Assembly: GCA_035566535.1 (NCBI GenBank)
Contig: DATMRA010000130.1
Location: forward strand, 1 to 64,000
DNA length: 64,000 nt
Direction of reading: 5' to 3'
Source of the DNA: JAFARE01 sp035566535
Lineage (GTDB): Bacteria > Chloroflexota > Dormibacteria > Aeolococcales > Aeolococcaceae
Below are positions 1-7,671 of the stretch, piece by piece. The stretch's first letter is position 1. Every line of letters begins with the position of its first letter. The position numbers were made by a program, and so were the translations under genes. The notes beneath the pieces were generated by a model that ran no database searches, was not told where the DNA came from, and worked only from the letters and a program-made list of their open reading frames with translations.

Positions 1-603
1 ACCGAACACCGTCGGCACCACGCCGAGGTCGAACAGACGGGCGAACGGCGTGTTGTGGCCCGGTCCCAGCACATTGGCAAACCGCAGCACCGTAACGACT
101 GCGTCGGGACGGCGAATGCTGAAATCGCGTACGTACGCCTCGACCTCGTCGAGGTCGCGCGTGAACGTGTCGTGTGGCGGCGCCCGCCGGACCATCTCCT
201 CTGACCAGAAGGAGGGGTCGTCGGGCTCGCTGCCGTAGATGGCGGTGCTTGATTTGACCACCAGCTTCTGGACGGGGCTGTCGGCGGCGCCGCAGGCGGC
301 GATCAGGTTCATGGTCCCGATGACATTGGTCTCGTGCACGACCCGCGCCGGGGCGCGCCGTGGATCGACGATCAGCCCGGCGTGCACGACGGTGTCGATG
401 TTCATCGCGCGAAGGAGCTTCCCGATCAGGCTGTGCCGGATGTCCGCGCGCACGTAGTCGGTCCGAGTCAGCTCCACCAGCGGCGTGTGCGTATCCACCG
501 CCACGATCGTCTCGACCGACGGATCCGCCTCGAGCCGTCGTGCCAGATGAGCGCCCCAGAATCGTGAGACGCCGGTGATCAGAACTCGCTTCGTCGAAGC
601 CAT
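1..603 (-). CDS. NAD-dependent epimerase/dehydratase, partial (C-terminus outside window)
   Basis: Extended short-chain dehydrogenase that would act on a nucleotide sugar or a related substrate. The N-terminus reads MASTKRVLITGVSRFWGAHL, a Rossmann nucleotide-binding strand and glycine loop; here the usual GxxGxxG is GVSRFWG, as in the actinobacterial GalE-like subgroup. Further on, the frame holds an NxxGT segment (VHETNVIGTMNL) and a YG-containing active-site region (STAIYGSEP). About 200 residues are present and the stop lies beyond base 1. A -10-like box 10 nt upstream supports the ATG at 603 over an in-frame ATG at 615. The substrate cannot be told from the sequence. Confidence 0.75.
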   Translation of the reverse strand, partial: MASTKRVLITGVSRFWGAHLARRLEADPSVETIVAVDTHTPLVELTRTDYVRADIRHSLIGKLLRAMNIDTVVHAGLIVDPRRAPARVVHETNVIGTMNLIAACGAADSPVQKLVVKSSTAIYGSEPDDPSFWSEEMVRRAPPHDTFTRDLDEVEAYVRDFSIRRPDAVVTVLRFANVLGPGHNTPFARLFDLGVVPTVFG

Positions 604-613
604 CGAGCGACGC

Positions 614-619
614 ATCGTA
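614..619 (-). promoter_or_regulatory. -10 box TACGAT of the epimerase gene
   Basis: TACGAT on the minus strand ends 10 nt before the ATG at 603 and there is no Shine-Dalgarno sequence in between. This predicts a very short or absent 5' leader. No clear -35 hexamer is seen. Confidence 0.4.
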
Positions 620-648
620 CCGCTGCCTCGCGATTGGACGAATCGTCA

Positions 649-789
649 GGCCACTAGGTGGGAGACCGCGACGGCGTGACGGACCATGCGCAGCGGGCCT
701 GCCCGCCCGCGAGTACATAGCGGCTTGCGACGCCAACGGCGTCGCCCGCGGGGTCCCGAGCGCCGTCGCGGTCTTCCACCTCAGGGGCC
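649..789 (-). repeat. Family A nested palindromic element, copy A1, downstream of gdhA
   Basis: Outer stem: 656-676 pairs with 761-781 (20 Watson-Crick pairs and one G-U), extended by GGCC 649-652 with GGCC 786-789, and by 627-634 with 806-813 next to the gdhA stop. Core helices: P2 GGACC 681-685 with GGTCC 752-756; P3 GCGGGC 693-698 with GCCCGC 705-710; P4 GCGACGCC 727-734 with GGCGTCGC 738-745 around an AAC loop. The stretch from GAGTACATAGCGGCTT through P4 to the GGGGTC at 750-755 is identical to copy A2 at 21.4 kb, while the outer stem sequence is unrelated to that of A2. Assigned to the minus strand because it follows the minus-strand gdhA stop. Confidence 0.8.
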
Positions 790-813
790 GAGCGATCCTC
801 TCGTCATCGCGAG

Positions 814-2079
814 CTACGGATAGACGCCGCGCACCTCGGTGGCTTCGGCGACGGTCTGCACGGCGATGCGAAGTGCTGCATCGCGCAGCGACACGTGGTC
901 CTGCTCCGCGCGAGCGTGGACCTGGTGGTAGCTGCGCACCATCACCTCTTTGAGACGCGCGTTGACCTCGCCGGCTGCCCAGAAGTAGGCCTGCAGGTCC
1001 TGCACCCATTCGAAGTACGAGACGATCAGGCCGCCGGCGTTGGCGAGGATGTCGGGCAGGATCAGCACGCCGCGGTCGTTCAGGATGGCATCCGCTTCAG
1101 GGTCGAGGGGAGCGTTGGCTCCCTCCGCGATCACCTTTGCACGCACCCGGTCTGCGTTGCTCCGCGTGACCTGCGCTTCGATGGCCGCGGGGACGAGGAC
1201 ATCGACGTCGAGGGTCAGCAGCTCGTCGTTGCTGATCGGGTCGGCGGCACCGTAGTCGGTCACGTGACCTCCCTCTTCTTTAAGGGTGCGCAGCGCGTCG
1301 AGGTCGAGCCCGGTGGCGCGATAGCACCCCCCGGAGCTGTCGGACACCGCTACGACGTTCATCCCGGCCGCACGCAGCAGCTCCGCCGACACCGCGCCGA
1401 CCTTGCCGAAGCCCTGCACCGCGACGGTGGCTCCGGACGGATCGAGGCCGCCGTCGCGCATTGCCTCGATGGTCACAGTCGACAGTCCTCGACCCGTCGC
1501 GGTGTACCGGCCTTCGGATCCGCCGATGGATGTTGGCTTGCCGGTGACCGACGCCGGCACTGAATATCCGGCGTGCATCGACAGCGTGTCCATGATCCAT
1601 GCCATCACCTGCGGCCCCGTGCCCAGGTCGGGAGCCGGGATATCGCGATCCGGGCCGACGATGAGCGAGATTTCTGTCGTGAAACGGCGTGTCATCCGTT
1701 CCAGCTCGGTCATCGACAGCTGGTGCGGGTCGCAGATGACCCCACCCTTGGCGCCCCCAAAGGGCAGCTCCACGACCGCTGACTTCCACGTCATGTACAT
1801 GGCGAGAGCCCGGACATCATCGAGCGACAACGACGGGTGAAATCGAAGGCCGCCCTTGGCGGGGCCCCGTGCGATGTTGTGCTGCACGCGAAAACCGGTG
1901 AACACCCGAAAGCTCCCGTCATCCATCTCCACCGGGAAATGCACCACCAGCTCTCTCTTGAGCTCCCGGAGGATGCAGCGCAGGGAGTCGTCGAGGCCGA
2001 GCGCTTCGGCGGTGGCGTCGAATTGTCTCTGGGCGATTGAGAGGGCAGAGCGGTGGAAAACGACGGGTGTCGACGCCAT
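814..2079 (-). CDS. gdhA: Glu/Leu/Phe/Val dehydrogenase, probable glutamate dehydrogenase
   Basis: Cytosolic oxidative deamination of glutamate to 2-oxoglutarate and ammonia, or the reverse. The 421 residues match the usual family length. Substrate-domain motifs are GPAKGGLRFHP (about 72-82) and PFGGAKGGV (106-114, catalytic Lys 111). The dinucleotide-binding domain has GFGKVG at about 223-228. Coenzyme preference (NAD or NADP) was not resolved. The gene is monocistronic: the upstream neighbour across a 380-bp gap is divergent, and palindromic element A1 follows the stop. A TATAGT box 8 nt before the ATG and no Shine-Dalgarno site point to a leaderless mRNA. Leucine or valine dehydrogenase activity is possible but less likely given the GDH-type length and motifs. 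Confidence 0.9.
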   Translation of the reverse strand: MASTPVVFHRSALSIAQRQFDATAEALGLDDSLRCILRELKRELVVHFPVEMDDGSFRVFTGFRVQHNIARGPAKGGLRFHPSLSLDDVRALAMYMTWKSAVVELPFGGAKGGVICDPHQLSMTELERMTRRFTTEISLIVGPDRDIPAPDLGTGPQVMAWIMDTLSMHAGYSVPASVTGKPTSIGGSEGRYTATGRGLSTVTIEAMRDGGLDPSGATVAVQGFGKVGAVSAELLRAAGMNVVAVSDSSGGCYRATGLDLDALRTLKEEGGHVTDYGAADPISNDELLTLDVDVLVPAAIEAQVTRSNADRVRAKVIAEGANAPLDPEADAILNDRGVLILPDILANAGGLIVSYFEWVQDLQAYFWAAGEVNARLKEVMVRSYHQVHARAEQDHVSLRDAALRIAVQTVAEATEVRGVYP

Positions 2080-2087
2080 GTCACAGG

Positions 2088-2093
2088 ACTATA
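2088..2093 (-). promoter_or_regulatory. -10 box TATAGT of gdhA
   Basis: TATAGT on the minus strand lies 8 nt upstream of the gdhA ATG (2079), predicting transcription to begin at or next to the start codon. Confidence 0.5.
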
Positions 2094-2330
2094 CGAAACG
2101 CTGCGCCGGCGGAATGCAGACGGGCGGAAGAAGTTATCCACAGGCTGCGTGATGCGGGTGGCAGGACGGCGACGCTCACCGTCGCGACGCTGAGAACGTG
2201 CTGCGCAGGTTCGCGACAGGAGCGTCATCACCAGACGTTTTGGTACCTGCCTCCCCTGTCAGGAACGCTGCGGACGGCGTGACGACGCAGCGCGTCCGAC
2301 TGGAATTCTGAATGAAACGCGTCATGCGCA

Positions 2331-2359
2331 TTGACAATCGTGTGTGTAAGCAGCATGCT
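2331..2359 (+). promoter_or_regulatory. Candidate promoter of the first H1-like gene
   Basis: TTGACA at 2331-2336, a 17-nt spacer and CATGCT at 2354-2359. The -35 is a consensus match and the -10 is weak. It would give a leader of about 95 nt ending in GGAGG (2445-2449) ahead of the ATG at 2460. Confidence 0.4.
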
Positions 2360-2459
2360 ATGCGCGACCGACAGGGCGTTTGCACACCTCCTGTCACAAA
2401 CGTCGGACAGGCGGTCCGAGTCGAAATCGGCGGACCGTCAACACGGAGGCCCATCAGAT

Positions 2460-3173
2460 ATGGCCAGAACCAGGCGTCGTAGAGGCGGCACAGTGAGAGC
2501 CGTCAAACGCACCGTGAGGCGCGTGAAGTCGACGGCGAGTCGTCGTGCTCCCGCCGCCGGTGGCGATCTCGTGAAATCGGTGCTGCGCGCACTACCCATC
2601 AGAGAGCTCGAGCGGCGGCTTGCAGGCCTCGAGAGGATCGTTGCAAGGCTCGAAGCCAACGTCAGAGGCGGCGTGCGTCGCGCAGCGGGCGGTACCCGCA
2701 AGCGCGCCACCGCCAAGCGCACCACCGCGAAGCGCACGGGTGTAAAGCGCACCACGCGGCGCCGGACCGGCACCGCGAAGCGCGCGGCAGCCAAGCGCAC
2801 CACTCGCAAGAGCACCGCACGGCGCACCACCGCGAAGCGCACGACCGCTCGTCGCACCACCGCGAAGCGGGCGACGGCAAAGCGGACAACCCGCCGCGCG
2901 GGCGCGAAGCGCACGACTGCCAAGCGCACCGCCAAGCGCACCGCCAAGCGCACCACCGCCAAGCGGACCACCGCCAAGCGCGCAGGCGCTAAGCGGACGA
3001 CAGCCAAGCGCGTCGGGACCCGCAAGGTCGCCGCACGCAAGCCGGCGGCACGCAAGCCTGCGGCGCGCAAGCCTGCGGCGCGCAAGCCCGCAGTGCGTCG
3101 CGGCGGACGCCGCAAGGCGGCAGCCCCCGCCGTGGCCGCGGCATCGTCGCCGATGCCCAGCCCCGCGAGCTGA
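2460..3173 (+). CDS. Histone H1-like basic DNA-binding protein with AKRTT-type repeats
   Basis: Predicted nucleoid-associated protein of 237 residues. A short basic N-terminus (MARTRRRRGG) and a small helical segment (ELERRLAGLERIVARLEANV) precede a tail of about 150 residues made almost only of Ala, Lys, Arg and Thr. The tail is built from pentapeptide-like units such as AKRTT and ARRTT, ending in ARKPA units. Such tails resemble eukaryotic H1 C-termini and bacterial H1-like or mycobacterial HupB tails; no folded HU domain is visible. The ATG at 2460 is preferred because GGAGG lies 10 nt upstream. A strong terminator follows. A paralog sits at 57.1-57.7 kb. DNA binding is inferred from composition. 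Confidence 0.75.
   Translation: MARTRRRRGGTVRAVKRTVRRVKSTASRRAPAAGGDLVKSVLRALPIRELERRLAGLERIVARLEANVRGGVRRAAGGTRKRATAKRTTAKRTGVKRTTRRRTGTAKRAAAKRTTRKSTARRTTAKRTTARRTTAKRATAKRTTRRAGAKRTTAKRTAKRTAKRTTAKRTTAKRAGAKRTTAKRVGTRKVAARKPAARKPAARKPAARKPAVRRGGRRKAAAPAVAAASSPMPSPAS
2691..3090 (+). repeat. Degenerate 15-nt coding repeat (AKRTT units)
   Basis: Irregular tandem array of units close to GCCAAGCGCACCACC within the H1-like gene. Units differ at third positions and by small insertions, so it is an old or selected coding repeat rather than a fresh slippage array. Confidence 0.8.
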
Positions 3174-3191
3174 CACTTCGTCACAGCTAGC

Positions 3192-3229
3192 AAAGGCCCC
3201 CGGCGTGTTTGCCGGGGGCCTTTCTATTT
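3192..3229 (+). terminator. Strong bidirectional intrinsic terminator
   Basis: GGCCCCCGGC (3195-3204), loop GTGTTT, GCCGGGGGCC (3211-3220), followed by TTTCTATTT. On the other strand the stem is followed by TTTG. It separates the plus-strand H1-like gene from the convergent threonine aldolase gene, whose stop codon lies in its right flank. Confidence 0.9.
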
Positions 3230-4273
3230 AACAGTCAGCCGCTCCGGGCCCGTGAGCACGCGCCCCAGGATCTCCGCAGCGCGGCGGCTGTCAGCCTCAT
3301 CCACGCCGATGTGCGTGACGCACCGGATGGTCCGTGGCCCCATCACGGTCACCTGGACTCCCTCTTCCGACGCCCGCGCCGCCACTTCGGTGGCGTCCAT
3401 CTGCGTCTCGACCAGCACGATGTTGGTGGGCACCGTGGGTGGGTTCACGAGCGCGCCAGAGTCCTGAACAACGCCGGCGATGAGTCGCGCGTTGGCGTGG
3501 TCCTCGGCCAGACGATCGACGTTGTGCTCGAGCGCGTACAGCGCTGCGGCAGCAAGGATGCCGGCCTGACGCATACCGCCGCCGAGCCGCTTTCGCCAGC
3601 GACGAACCTCGTCGATGACGGCCGAGTCGCCCAGCACCGCGGATCCAACGGGAGCACCCAGGCCCTTGCTGAAACACACCGAGACCGTGTCGCAGGAAGC
3701 AACCAGCGCGGCGGGAGTGCAGCGCAATGCGACCGCCGCATTGAACAGCCGCGCGCCGTCGCAGTGCACCCGGAGTCCCCGGTTGTGGGCGAGATCCGCG
3801 CACGGCCGTATGCGCTCCACGTCCACGGCCGCGCCGCCGCGACGGTTGTGCGTGTTCTCGACGCAGAACAGGCGGGAGACCGGAAAGTGAACGTTGTCGC
3901 CGCGGATGGCGTCTTCGAGCACGGGCATGTCGGGCACACCCTCGAACCCGTCCAGCGTCCGCAACTGGACCCCTGCGACCACCGCAGAGCCCGCCACCTC
4001 GTAGACGAAGATATGGGCCTGGGCATCGACGATGACCTCGTCGCCCGCTCGCGTCTGCGCGGCTACCGCGGCGAGGTTGCCCATCGTCCCGCTCGGAACG
4101 AACACCGCAGCCTCTTTGCCAAGCCGCTGGGCCATCTCCGCCTCGAGTTGATTCACGGTGGGATCCTCGCCCCACACGTCGTCACCCACCTCGGCGCGTG
4201 CCATGGCCGCGCGCATGCCCGAGCCAGGGACGGTTACGGTGTCACTGCGCAGATCGATGCTTGTCGTGGGCAC
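3224..4273 (-). CDS. ltaE: Low-specificity L-threonine aldolase
   Basis: PLP-dependent fold-type I enzyme cleaving L-threonine or L-allo-threonine to glycine and acetaldehyde. The 349 residues are typical in length. It starts with the family signature DLRSDTVTVP (7-16), has VFVPSGTMGN for phosphate binding (57-66), the ENTHNRRGG segment, the HCDGARLFNA Asp (170-179) and the Schiff-base Lys 203 in SVCFSKGLGAPVG. Its start overlaps the 3' end of the diguanylate cyclase gene by 32 nt, so the two are probably cotranscribed although no functional link is apparent. Confidence 0.92.
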   Translation of the reverse strand: MPTTSIDLRSDTVTVPGSGMRAAMARAEVGDDVWGEDPTVNQLEAEMAQRLGKEAAVFVPSGTMGNLAAVAAQTRAGDEVIVDAQAHIFVYEVAGSAVVAGVQLRTLDGFEGVPDMPVLEDAIRGDNVHFPVSRLFCVENTHNRRGGAAVDVERIRPCADLAHNRGLRVHCDGARLFNAAVALRCTPAALVASCDTVSVCFSKGLGAPVGSAVLGDSAVIDEVRRWRKRLGGGMRQAGILAAAALYALEHNVDRLAEDHANARLIAGVVQDSGALVNPPTVPTNIVLVETQMDATEVAARASEEGVQVTVMGPRTIRCVTHIGVDEADSRRAAEILGRVLTGPERLTVK

Positions 4274-6362
4274 TGGCGCCGGCCTCCGAATTCTTCGAGA
4301 CGGGAGTGTGCACCACGATCGTGGGAGCCCGTCTTCCGGCTACGCGCTGTTTCGTTTCGGCCGACATACACGTGCGGTTACGGCCGCCGCCTTTGGCGCT
4401 GTAGAGAGCCTCGTCAGCCAGGCTGAGGAGTTCGCTGGCGCTGTCCGTGTCCTCCGGAAACGCAGCCCCACCGATGCTCACGGTGAGTCCGAGCAGGGTG
4501 CCGTCAGGCAGCTCAATGCGGAGCCCGGCGACCGCGACACGGATCTTTTCCGCCACCGTGCGCGCATCCCGGCCGCCCGTGTTCGACATGACCACGCAGA
4601 ACTCCTCGCCTCCATAACGAGCCGCCAGATCGGCTCGCCGGACGGTGCTGAGCAGCGTCTGCGCAAACGCCGCCAAGGCAGTATCTCCGGCCTGGTGGCC
4701 GTGGGTGTCGTTGAGGACTTTGAAATGGTCGATGTCCAGCATCAACATCGACAGGGGGGTATTGAGCCGCTCCGCAAGCGCGACCTGCTGCCCCAGGTAG
4801 TCCACCAGAAAGCGGTGGTTGTACAGGTCCGTGAGATCGTCGATGCTCGCCTGACGCTGCACCACGGCGAGGAAACGGTAGCGCTCGAGCGCGAGCGCAA
4901 CCTGCTCCGACGTGGCTGCGATCAGGTCAACGTCGCTGGGAAGAAAGCTCCGGGCTCTGTTGCCGGCAGCCAGAACGCCGTGAATGTGGCCGCCGACCTT
5001 GAGCGGTGCGACGCACATCTCACGCAGACCGAGCTGCGCCTCACCGCTCCCCGGCGTGGTGCCGAGCACAAGAGCGCCGGCCGCCTCATATCGGTATCCC
5101 TCGCCGATCGGACCGTCATCGGAGAGCAGGACATCGAGATCGTCAGCTTCCACGCCGTTCGCGATCGAAAAGGGATCGCTCATCTCTGAGCTGGTGACGA
5201 CGATGATCACGGCGTCGGCCTCGATGCTATGGCGGAGCTCGGCGCAGACGTTTCGCAACGCTGTCTCGAGCGGTTGTGCGGCGCTCAACTCCGTGGCAAC
5301 GGCAGCGCGCGCCTCGGTGGCTCGGATGGTCGCGCGCAAGCGCGTGCGCATGGCCTCGAACGTCGCCGCGAGCCGTCCGAGCTCGTCGACGGCACCACCT
5401 GGGATCGGGGCGTCGAAATCACCGCGGCCGAGTGCGGCGACGGCGCGATCAAGGCGGCGCAAGGGCCGCTGCAGACTGGTTTGCACCACCACCACGATGA
5501 ACAGCATGGCCACCAGGATCAGGGCGACCAGAAGAAGGATCGGCTGCCATCCCGCGGCTACCGCGTCCACCGGCGTTGTCACAAGCAGCGTGTATCCACC
5601 ACCCAGTGAGGCCGTCGCGATCGCTACGTCGCCGGACAGGAACGGCCGGACCGTGACTGCCGGCGATGCCAGGACATCGCTGATTTGAGCGCTCACCGCA
5701 GCACCTGCGCGGAGCCGCATTCCCGCCACGGTGGCAGCCACGGCGAGGCGCCCGTGTCTGACGACCGAAACGTCTGCCGTATCTGTCGCGGTGGCGAGGT
5801 TGTGCTCGACAGAGCTGACGAACCGGGCGTTCAGGGGGCGCGCCACGACCGCGACTGACGAGCTCACGGGAATCTGCGCCTGCGCGACCAGCCATGGCTG
5901 ACCGTCCGCGGCGGCGGCGATGTGCAGATGCCCGCCCACCGCCGTCCCGACAACGACGAGCAAAGGATCCGATGGGGTCACGCTCAACCCACCCCGGGTT
6001 GCCGCGACGTTGCGGCCGGTGAGGACGGCGAGCATGTCGTCGTTCTGGTTCACGGCGCTGTCCTGCCCGAGCATTGTCGTCAGCGCCGCCTGGTTCGCCA
6101 GGCCGCCGGTCGCGGCGACCTGGCGTGCTATCGCTCCGGCGAATGCGTCGAGCGATTCCTGCTGGCCCTGGACGAGATTTGCCGCGATGCCAACTTTGTC
6201 GGCGGCGCGTTCGGCTGCCTGACCCCGAGTGTTGGCCTGTGCGAGCAGCAGTGGAACCACTGCGATGACGACCCCGGCGACCAGGATGACGGCGGAAAAT
6301 TTCGCGGAGAAGGACGCGTGCCGCCAGACGCCGCTGAGCCGGCGAGGCTGCGGCACTGTCAC
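4242..6362 (-). CDS. Membrane diguanylate cyclase (sensor-HAMP-GAF-GGDEF)
   Basis: Predicted to make cyclic di-GMP from two GTP in response to an extracytoplasmic or small-molecule signal. Layout of 706 residues: TM1 about 22-42, extracytoplasmic sensor about 43-271, TM2 272-295, HAMP about 296-347, GAF about 355-495, GGDEF about 505-665. The active-site loop is GGEEF at 584-588. An inhibitory I-site RRAD (575-578) stands exactly five residues before it, so product inhibition is likely. The GTG start overlaps the stop of the preceding secreted-protein gene (GTGA), suggesting the two work together. No EAL or HD-GYP domain is present in the protein. Confidence 0.9.
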   Translation of the reverse strand: MTVPQPRRLSGVWRHASFSAKFSAVILVAGVVIAVVPLLLAQANTRGQAAERAADKVGIAANLVQGQQESLDAFAGAIARQVAATGGLANQAALTTMLGQDSAVNQNDDMLAVLTGRNVAATRGGLSVTPSDPLLVVVGTAVGGHLHIAAAADGQPWLVAQAQIPVSSSVAVVARPLNARFVSSVEHNLATATDTADVSVVRHGRLAVAATVAGMRLRAGAAVSAQISDVLASPAVTVRPFLSGDVAIATASLGGGYTLLVTTPVDAVAAGWQPILLLVALILVAMLFIVVVVQTSLQRPLRRLDRAVAALGRGDFDAPIPGGAVDELGRLAATFEAMRTRLRATIRATEARAAVATELSAAQPLETALRNVCAELRHSIEADAVIIVVTSSEMSDPFSIANGVEADDLDVLLSDDGPIGEGYRYEAAGALVLGTTPGSGEAQLGLREMCVAPLKVGGHIHGVLAAGNRARSFLPSDVDLIAATSEQVALALERYRFLAVVQRQASIDDLTDLYNHRFLVDYLGQQVALAERLNTPLSMLMLDIDHFKVLNDTHGHQAGDTALAAFAQTLLSTVRRADLAARYGGEEFCVVMSNTGGRDARTVAEKIRVAVAGLRIELPDGTLLGLTVSIGGAAFPEDTDSASELLSLADEALYSAKGGGRNRTCMSAETKQRVAGRRAPTIVVHTPVSKNSEAGASAHDKHRSAQ

Positions 6363-6886
6363 GCGGGCCTGCGGGCCAGATGTGTCGCCAGCAGCGCAAC
6401 CGCAGCGGCGACGACCAGCGTGATGACCGTCGCCAGGTTCAGCGGTGGCTGCGTGCCGCCGATAACGACTGAACCGGATGCGGGCGGCGCCACGGGCAGG
6501 GTGGGAAACGAGAGGACAGGGGTGATGAGCACAGCGGTCTGCTGGGCACGCGCCGGCGGCGGCGCTGGAGCGACGGAAGGCGCAATCGCGCGGACGGCGC
6601 TAGCACTCGATGCCATCGGCGCCTTGAGCACGCTGCCACCGCGACGGTGACCGTCTTCCACATCCTCGTCGTGCGGGCTGTCCGCGCCGTGCGAGGCTGC
6701 ACGAAACCGGGCGAGAGGGTGGTCATGCGATCGCTCGCGCGCAGCCGCCGGCTCGAGTTGTTGCGCGCGTGACGGGCGATCGTGGTCGCGTTCAGCGGCC
6801 ACAGCAGTTGTCACGTGTGCGGCCAGGGAGAACGAAACCGCCGCCGCGGCGACCGTCAACGAGTAGAAAAATCGGCGAGTGTGCAC
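6359..6886 (-). CDS. Secreted or membrane-anchored protein of unknown function
   Basis: No family recognised. The 175-residue product has an N-terminal signal sequence or anchor (YSLTVAAAAVSFSLAAHV then TTAVAAERD). A His/Asp/Arg/Ser-rich middle follows (RDHDRP, RSHDHP, DSPHDEDVEDGHRR), then a Pro/Ala-rich stretch. A C-terminal hydrophobic helix ends in a basic ARRPA tail, which resembles a sorting or tail-anchor arrangement. It is the first gene of a translationally coupled pair with the diguanylate cyclase, so it may be a periplasmic or wall-facing partner of that sensor. This role is inference from context. The start is GTG. Confidence 0.6.
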   Translation of the reverse strand: MHTRRFFYSLTVAAAAVSFSLAAHVTTAVAAERDHDRPSRAQQLEPAAARERSHDHPLARFRAASHGADSPHDEDVEDGHRRGGSVLKAPMASSASAVRAIAPSVAPAPPPARAQQTAVLITPVLSFPTLPVAPPASGSVVIGGTQPPLNLATVITLVVAAAVALLATHLARRPA

Positions 6887-7040
6887 TCACTCAATCCTGT
6901 CGTGTAGTGCCGATCAGACTGCGTGTCAGGTCCCCGGTCCAATCGTAGAAAGGCACATCTGAGGCGGTCATGATTGGTTTGTGACAAGTCATCGGACCCT
7001 GTCGACGCCCGCCTGGCAGGGTGCACGCGGCCTCATGGCG

Positions 7041-7046
7041 TACGCT
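7041..7046 (+). promoter_or_regulatory. -10 box TACGCT of the 7054 gene
   Basis: TACGCT ends 7 nt before the ATG at 7054 with no Shine-Dalgarno site, predicting leaderless transcription. Confidence 0.4.
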
Positions 7047-7053
7047 TCGCCAC

Positions 7054-7590
7054 ATGCCAGAAGTCGTGATCAGTTTCGTCGACGGTGAGGTCGTGCACGC
7101 CGAAATGCCCGAGATCACCTTCGATCTGGCGGTCCTCGAAGCAGAGTTGCGCGGCGTGGATCCCAACGCAGAGCGTGCGTTGTTTCCGGTGAGCGCGATA
7201 CGCCAGCTCCTGGTCGGTGAACCGCTTCCGGCGCCGCCGCCCGACGTCGTCGAGGAGTGGGACCGTGCCGCATTTCACTTCGTGGACGGACAGGTCATAC
7301 GCGCGTCCATCAGCCCGGACGCGCTGCTGGGACGCCATGGCGGCGTGTGGCACATCGTCGAAGCCGGCTCCGACGAGCTGCGCACCGTCGCGATCCCGTA
7401 CACCGCGTTGAAAGGTGTGTTTCATATCCGGCAATGGGACAGCCGTCCCGCCGGGGAGCGCGCCGAGGAAGGCCGGCTGGACCAGCTCGCGCGGATCCTG
7501 GCCGAGCGCGAGGCGAGCGCTGCCGGCGCGACCACACCGCAACGCCGCGCGCTGCTGTCCCGCATGCGGCGCCCGCCCGGCTCCACATAG
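7054..7590 (+). CDS. Tandem-domain protein of unknown function
   Basis: No firm family assignment. The 178-residue protein appears to contain two related units: VVISFVDGEVVHAEMPEIT near the N-terminus and AAFHFVDGQVIRASISPD near residue 75. Each is followed by a stretch ending in a hydrophobic (S/T)A(I/L) segment (FPVSAIRQLLV; IPYTALKGVFHI). The C-terminus is a charged helix. Beta-strand-rich duplicated units with a FVDGxV core suggest a ligand- or protein-binding domain rather than an enzyme. The ATG at 7054 is chosen over one at 7021 because a -10 box sits between them. It is transcribed alone, ahead of the flippase-like gene. Confidence 0.6.
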   Translation: MPEVVISFVDGEVVHAEMPEITFDLAVLEAELRGVDPNAERALFPVSAIRQLLVGEPLPAPPPDVVEEWDRAAFHFVDGQVIRASISPDALLGRHGGVWHIVEAGSDELRTVAIPYTALKGVFHIRQWDSRPAGERAEEGRLDQLARILAEREASAAGATTPQRRALLSRMRRPPGST

Positions 7591-7652
7591 AACCGTTACC
7601 GTCCGGAAACGATTAGGCGTCCGGATCCTTACCGGCCGGTCCAAGGGTGACG

Positions 7653-7661
7653 TGCTACCTT
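7653..7661 (+). promoter_or_regulatory. Extended -10 TGCTACCTT upstream of the 7672 gene
   Basis: TG-N-TACCTT (7653-7661) ends 10 nt before the GTG at 7672 and there is no Shine-Dalgarno site. A palindrome ACCGGCCGGT lies just upstream (7631-7640) and could be an operator. Confidence 0.35.
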
Positions 7662-7671
7662 AGCCCTCGCC

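Larger units (their letters stand above)
2080..2459. other. 380-bp divergent intergenic region with one perfect DnaA box
   Basis: The gap lies between divergent gdhA and the H1-like gene. It contains TTATCCACA at 2134-2142, an exact match to the consensus DnaA box, but no second box or AT-rich unwinding region was seen, so it is not called an origin. It also holds the two promoters listed separately. Nothing else recognisable was found. Confidence 0.5.

Noticed and set aside
895..1563. Plus-strand open frame inside gdhA
   Set aside because: Antisense shadow of a clear glutamate dehydrogenase; the translation has no recognisable domain and GC bias explains the open frame.
2080..2459. Replication origin at the DnaA box
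   Set aside because: Only one box, no AT-rich segment, no dnaA/dnaN nearby; dnaB at 45.6 kb is not evidence of oriC.
2438..3193. Long antisense reading frames opposite the first H1-like gene
   Set aside because: They are created by the repeat composition, encode low-complexity Ala/Val/Arg/Leu strings and have no start signals; the sense frame has GGAGG and a terminator.
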